DNA of 64,000 bases from Chitinophagaceae bacterium. Its GTDB lineage: Bacteria > Bacteroidota > Bacteroidia > Chitinophagales > Chitinophagaceae. The stretch lies in contig JADJLJ010000001.1 in NCBI GenBank assembly GCA_016710165.1, forward strand, positions 1,550,001 through 1,614,000, given 5' to 3'. The translations under genes and the position numbers were made by a program. Below the pieces are notes generated by a model. It was not told where the DNA came from. It worked only from the letters and a program-made list of their open reading frames with translations, and made no database searches. Positions 61,365-64,000 of this stretch are shown one piece after another. Each line of letters starts with the position of its first letter. Within the stretch, counting starts at the first letter, position 1.

Positions 61365-62033
61365 ATGCAGATCAAATCAGCCAGGTACATCATCAGCAGT
61401 CCCGGATATGAAAAATGCCCCGTGCCTGACAAAGCGGAATATGCTTTCATCGGCCGGAGTAATGTGGGCAAATCCTCGCTGATCAATATGCTTTGCAATA
61501 ATGAAAAACTGGCCAAGACCTCTTCGGCCCCGGGAAAAACACAATTGATAAACCATTTTGAGATAACCTCATCGCCATCCCTTCCCGCTCCTTCAACAGG
61601 CCCGGGAAAGAAGGGTGAAGTGAAGACCGATGCGAAGCAGAATAAATGGTACCTGGTTGACCTGCCCGGGTATGGTTTTGCCAAAGTAAGTATAAGGAGC
61701 CGGAGACGTTGGGAACAGATGATAGAGAATTACCTGCGGAAAAGAGAGAACCTTTCCATGGTCTTTGTTTTGATAGATGCCCGCCATTCCCCGCAAAAAA
61801 TAGATCTTGAATTTTTAGAGCAGTTAAAAAAATGGCAGGTGCCCCTTTCGCTGGTGTTTACCAAATCGGATAAAGTGAACCAGCGTACAGTAAGCAAGAA
61901 CGTAAAGGATTTCCTGGAAGCGATGAAAAAGACCTGGCAGTTCCTGCCACAGCATTTTGTCAGCAGTGCCCTTAAAAAAACCGGGAAGGATAAGATACTT
62001 GCACTTATTGAAGAGATGAACAGCGGTTCCTGA
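61365..62033 (+). CDS. engB: Ribosome biogenesis GTPase EngB/YsxC
   Basis: A TRAFAC-class GTPase of 222 residues that helps assemble the large ribosomal subunit. G motifs: G1 GRSNVGKSSLINML (about residue 30), G3 DLPGYGFAK (about 99), G4 TKSD (about 167), with TSSAPGKTQLINHFEI in switch I. Between switch I and G3 there is an insertion of about 25 residues (SPSLPAPSTGPGKKGE and flanking) absent from typical EngB; it has the repeat-like look of the inserts in OdhB and RsmB. The ATG at 61365 is chosen because the longer frame from 61137 is only the translated heptamer array. Confidence 0.93.
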   Translation: MQIKSARYIISSPGYEKCPVPDKAEYAFIGRSNVGKSSLINMLCNNEKLAKTSSAPGKTQLINHFEITSSPSLPAPSTGPGKKGEVKTDAKQNKWYLVDLPGYGFAKVSIRSRRRWEQMIENYLRKRENLSMVFVLIDARHSPQKIDLEFLEQLKKWQVPLSLVFTKSDKVNQRTVSKNVKDFLEAMKKTWQFLPQHFVSSALKKTGKDKILALIEEMNSGS

Positions 62034-62072
62034 TTGAAAAATTCACCGGATGAGGGAGCAGGGGGTGAGGCC

Positions 62073-62087
62073 TGTGTTCTGAACACA
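62073..62087. repeat. Short palindrome between convergent engB and ykuK-like genes
   Basis: TGTGTTC and GAACACA around one base. No T-run follows, so terminator function is unproven. Confidence 0.4.
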
Positions 62088-62115
62088 TGCGTTGGAAAAA
62101 TAATTCTCAGCAAAC

Positions 62116-62589
62116 TTAATTCACCACTTTATTGGCACAACTGCTGCTGGCAAAGGCTTCCGGCTTGGCTTTAAAGGCAAAGCCCATTCCCAGGATATAG
62201 CCCATGGCTTCCCGCAATGCCTCATTGCTTTTAAAGTGTGGGTTGGTGTTGATGTCGGCATGCACTTCCATATCCACATTATACACCGTGAACAGGTCGC
62301 AGAGTTCGTATGCGATCTCAATGCTCTTGGCCACTTCCACCAGCATTCTTTCCTTGATGCTGTACTGCTGCAATGTCTTTTCATTGTGGATGAACATAAA
62401 ACCGCCATGGCCTTCCCGCAGGAAAACGATCACCGTGGCAAACTCCGTTTCCTTGCCCTTTACCTGGCTGTCGGTTCCGATACAAACTTTTAAATGATAG
62501 CCATCATCTGATTCCCGTTTGATGGCCTGTTCTACAGCATCCTTGATGTGCAACTGGATAGGATCTCCGTTAAATTTTCTCCATAGCAT
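62116..62589 (-). CDS. YkuK-like (DUF458) RNase H-like protein
   Basis: A 157-residue protein resembling the YkuK/DUF458 family, which has an RNase H-like fold by prediction. The conserved KVCIGTDSQVKGKETEFAT (about 34-53, with DSQ) and DMEVHADINTNPHFKSNE (about 107-123, with the Asp/His-rich strand) are seen. No enzyme activity is known to me. ATG at 62589. It is convergent to engB. Confidence 0.85.
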   Translation of the reverse strand: MLWRKFNGDPIQLHIKDAVEQAIKRESDDGYHLKVCIGTDSQVKGKETEFATVIVFLREGHGGFMFIHNEKTLQQYSIKERMLVEVAKSIEIAYELCDLFTVYNVDMEVHADINTNPHFKSNEALREAMGYILGMGFAFKAKPEAFASSSCANKVVN

Positions 62590-62631
62590 AAAAATGGGTT
62601 TTCTAAAGTTACGGATAAATTACCCCTAAAT

Positions 62632-62754
62632 CCCCTAAAGGGGACTTGACGGAGTAAAATTATTTACAGAGTTATTAAAAAACTTACAGTTAAATATCAT
62701 GTAATCACTTAAGTTATTGATCTCTTTACAAATCCCCTTTAGGGGATTTAGGGG
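62632..62754. repeat. Inverted pair of G/C-rich palindromic repeats
   Basis: CCCCTAAATCCCCTAAAGGGG (from about 62623 to 62643) and the reverse AATCCCCTTTAGGGGATTTAG (from about 62730). Same family as in murC, murG and ftsW. About 80 bases separate them. Confidence 0.75.
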
Positions 62755-62801
62755 CACAAAAAAGGGGATAGCCCCTAACGCTACCCCCTAACTTACACAT
62801 G

Positions 62802-62870
62802 AATCTACCTTACTGTCTTATGACTCGTTCTGTCTGTTTTTCTCTGTTGCTTAAAAGCCGGGGATATACC
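62802..62870 (-). pseudogene. Remnant of a T9SS C-terminal domain end
   Basis: On the minus strand the frame reads EKQTERVIRQ before a TAA (62810-62812). Its bases 62802-62843 align with 63181-63222, the true 3' end of the cargo gene (EKQTERIIKQ), with most positions the same. A decayed duplicate or second gene end is likely; there is no intact upstream frame. Confidence 0.5.
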
Positions 62871-63142
62871 ATATCAACCGGGTTCTGTAAAATATATTGC
62901 GTTCAAAATTTTATACCCTGTACCGGAAATCCAGTGCCACATGAACGGTAATTTCAGTTTGTACCAGTGTAAAAACGTAAAACCGCCTGTCAATATTGCC
63001 CGATCCATTCGGGTAAACTGTATTGAAATAAGCCCTTTGGTCAGGTACCTGTTTCAGAACAATTGATCATATCCCGGAAACTGCTGAACGGCATCTGTGA
63101 AACAGCAGACCGGGTAAAGGCCTTCACCCGGAACGGACAAAA

Positions 63143-63170
63143 GAAAAGGTGACAGCCCCCGCTGTCCTCC
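63143..63170 (-). terminator. Possible terminator of the T9SS cargo gene
   Basis: GACAGC and GCTGTC pair around CCCC (63151-63166). On the minus strand a TTTTCTTTT run follows. The stem is short, so confidence is modest. Confidence 0.4.
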
Positions 63171-63188
63171 TTTTTCAGAAAATCTGCC

Positions 63189-64000
63189 TTACTGCTTTAT
63201 GATTCTTTCGGTTTGTTTTTCATCATTATTGAATAGCTGAATGATATACATACCAGCCGGCTGGTCAGGGATATTTAACCGGTTGATGCCTTTTAATGCT
63301 GTTCCAGCCAGCAATACCCTTCCGTTCACATCCAGTAACCGGTACCCGCAATTCCGGGAAGCATTGATAACGATCTCATTTTGCACCAGGGTGGAAGCGC
63401 TGAAAAGTTTTACCGGATTGCCCGTTCCCTTCAGTGCAATGGTATTGGAATAAACCGACTGGTCAAGCACCGATGTCACTTTCAGCCGGTAATAAACGGT
63501 ATTGGTCTTATAAGGCTGCCAGGCAAAGTTTGCCACGGATGGCGCCAATGATGTTAACGTGTTGAACCGGGTACCGTCATCCGATGCTTCAAGCAGGATC
63601 GTTTTTACCGGCTCATCGGCAATGATGCGCCAGCGAAGGTCATGCTTGTCCTTATTAATGGTTCCGCTGAGATCCACTGCATGAATCGGTAAAGCACCTG
63701 AAGTTCCGGCTATGCTGTAAGCACCGAGGCTTCCGTATTCCCCGGTATTTGAATTACCGGTACCATCTATTTTCAGGTAATACGTTCCGGCATTTAAGAT
63801 CGTATCAATCGTCACACGCATGGTGGCAGCCGGATCATAGGTCCTTACCAATGTTGCGGATGAATTGTATAACTCGATCTTGATGTCCAGGTTGGCGCCG
63901 ATATAATTGTTCGCTACATTAAAAGGGGTGGCGGTAAGATGCAGGTTTGCATTTTGCAGCAGGGTGAATTTAAAAGCATCCTGATCCGAATTGGTCCCTA
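63189..64000 (-). CDS. T9SS-secreted protein, C-terminal part (5' end outside window)
   Basis: The last about 270 residues of a secreted protein. The frame is open to the window edge (first complete codon at 63998); the TTG at 63851 is just an internal codon. A pre-peptidase C-terminal (PPC-like) beta domain is recognisable (DAFKFTLLQNANLHLTATP, then LDIKIELYNSSATLV and GTYYLKIDGTGNS, GSLGAYSI), then a linker, and a type IX sorting domain at the end (LLDVNGRVLLAGTAL, PAGMYIIQLFNNDE ... RIIKQ). PPC domains are common at the ends of secreted metallopeptidases, so the missing part may be a protease; this is inference. The gene lies close to porT, part of the T9SS machinery. Confidence 0.88.
   Translation of the reverse strand, partial: GTNSDQDAFKFTLLQNANLHLTATPFNVANNYIGANLDIKIELYNSSATLVRTYDPAATMRVTIDTILNAGTYYLKIDGTGNSNTGEYGSLGAYSIAGTSGALPIHAVDLSGTINKDKHDLRWRIIADEPVKTILLEASDDGTRFNTLTSLAPSVANFAWQPYKTNTVYYRLKVTSVLDQSVYSNTIALKGTGNPVKLFSASTLVQNEIVINASRNCGYRLLDVNGRVLLAGTALKGINRLNIPDQPAGMYIIQLFNNDEKQTERIIKQ

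Larger units (their letters stand above)
62590..63188. other. Intergenic stretch with repeats and coding remnants
   Basis: About 600 bases before the T9SS cargo gene's end. It holds G/C-rich palindromes (62632-62643; 62729-62754), a remnant of a T9SS domain end (62802-62870) and, on the minus strand, broken open stretches (about 62930-63130) that read like coding sequence in changing frames. No intact gene is supported. Confidence 0.5.

Noticed and set aside
1..64000. rRNA, tRNA or complete insertion sequence
   Set aside because: Reading both strands gave no recognisable tRNA or rRNA sequence and no transposase frame.

Overview
The window is a chromosomal segment of a Bacteroidota bacterium, most likely from the Chitinophagaceae or a close relative. 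The lineage call rests on the compact primary sigma factor, Bacteroidota-type promoters (TTTG-N19-TAnnTTTG, often leaderless), few Shine-Dalgarno sequences, type IX secretion C-terminal domains, a PorT-like protein, a CarboxypepD-type TonB receptor and a complete dcw cluster. Genes are dense and no rRNA, tRNA, CRISPR array, complete IS or prophage was seen.

Layout. 1-10.9 kb: FabH 3' end, a secreted subtilase with a sorting domain, RsmB-type rRNA methyltransferase, OdhB, RpoD, a START-like protein, an LptF/LptG permease, a Tat-exported superoxide dismutase and small membrane proteins. 11-15.5 kb: M20 dipeptidase, AlkD-like protein, lipoprotein and hypotheticals. 15.7-32.8 kb: the dcw cluster on the minus strand, in transcription order mraZ-rsmH-ftsL-ftsI-murE-mraY-murD-ftsW-murG-murC-ftsQ-ftsA-ftsZ, preceded by a clear array of MraZ boxes. 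33-43.4 kb: a decayed gene, a histidine kinase, YqgE, an acyltransferase, atpD and atpC separated by a four-helix-bundle gene, an EEP phosphatase, and glpK-glpF. 43.5-50.3 kb: a likely metal-uptake locus (small secreted protein, TonB receptor, PepSY protein), two PAP2 phosphatases and small membrane proteins. 50.3-64 kb: ABC exporter, ORF6N protein, YifB, a GIY-YIG nuclease bracketed by palindromes, a MutS-like ATPase, dihydroorotase, a Wzi-like barrel protein, PorT, UbiE/MenG, EngB, a YkuK-like protein and the 3' end of a large T9SS cargo gene.

Two themes stand out. (1) The segment is full of short repeats: arrays of 7-bp units in inverted pairs between genes and once inside rsmB; G/C-rich palindromes that form the termini of MurC, MurG and FtsW; and repeat-derived insertions in OdhB, EngB and RsmB. 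(2) Three genes (subtilase, murD, mutS-like) are each broken by one missing base in a homopolymer. Since murD is essential, consensus sequencing error is the likeliest cause. No wholly new multi-gene system is evident. The best candidates for something undescribed are the heptamer arrays and the repeat-bracketed GIY-YIG and four-helix-bundle genes.
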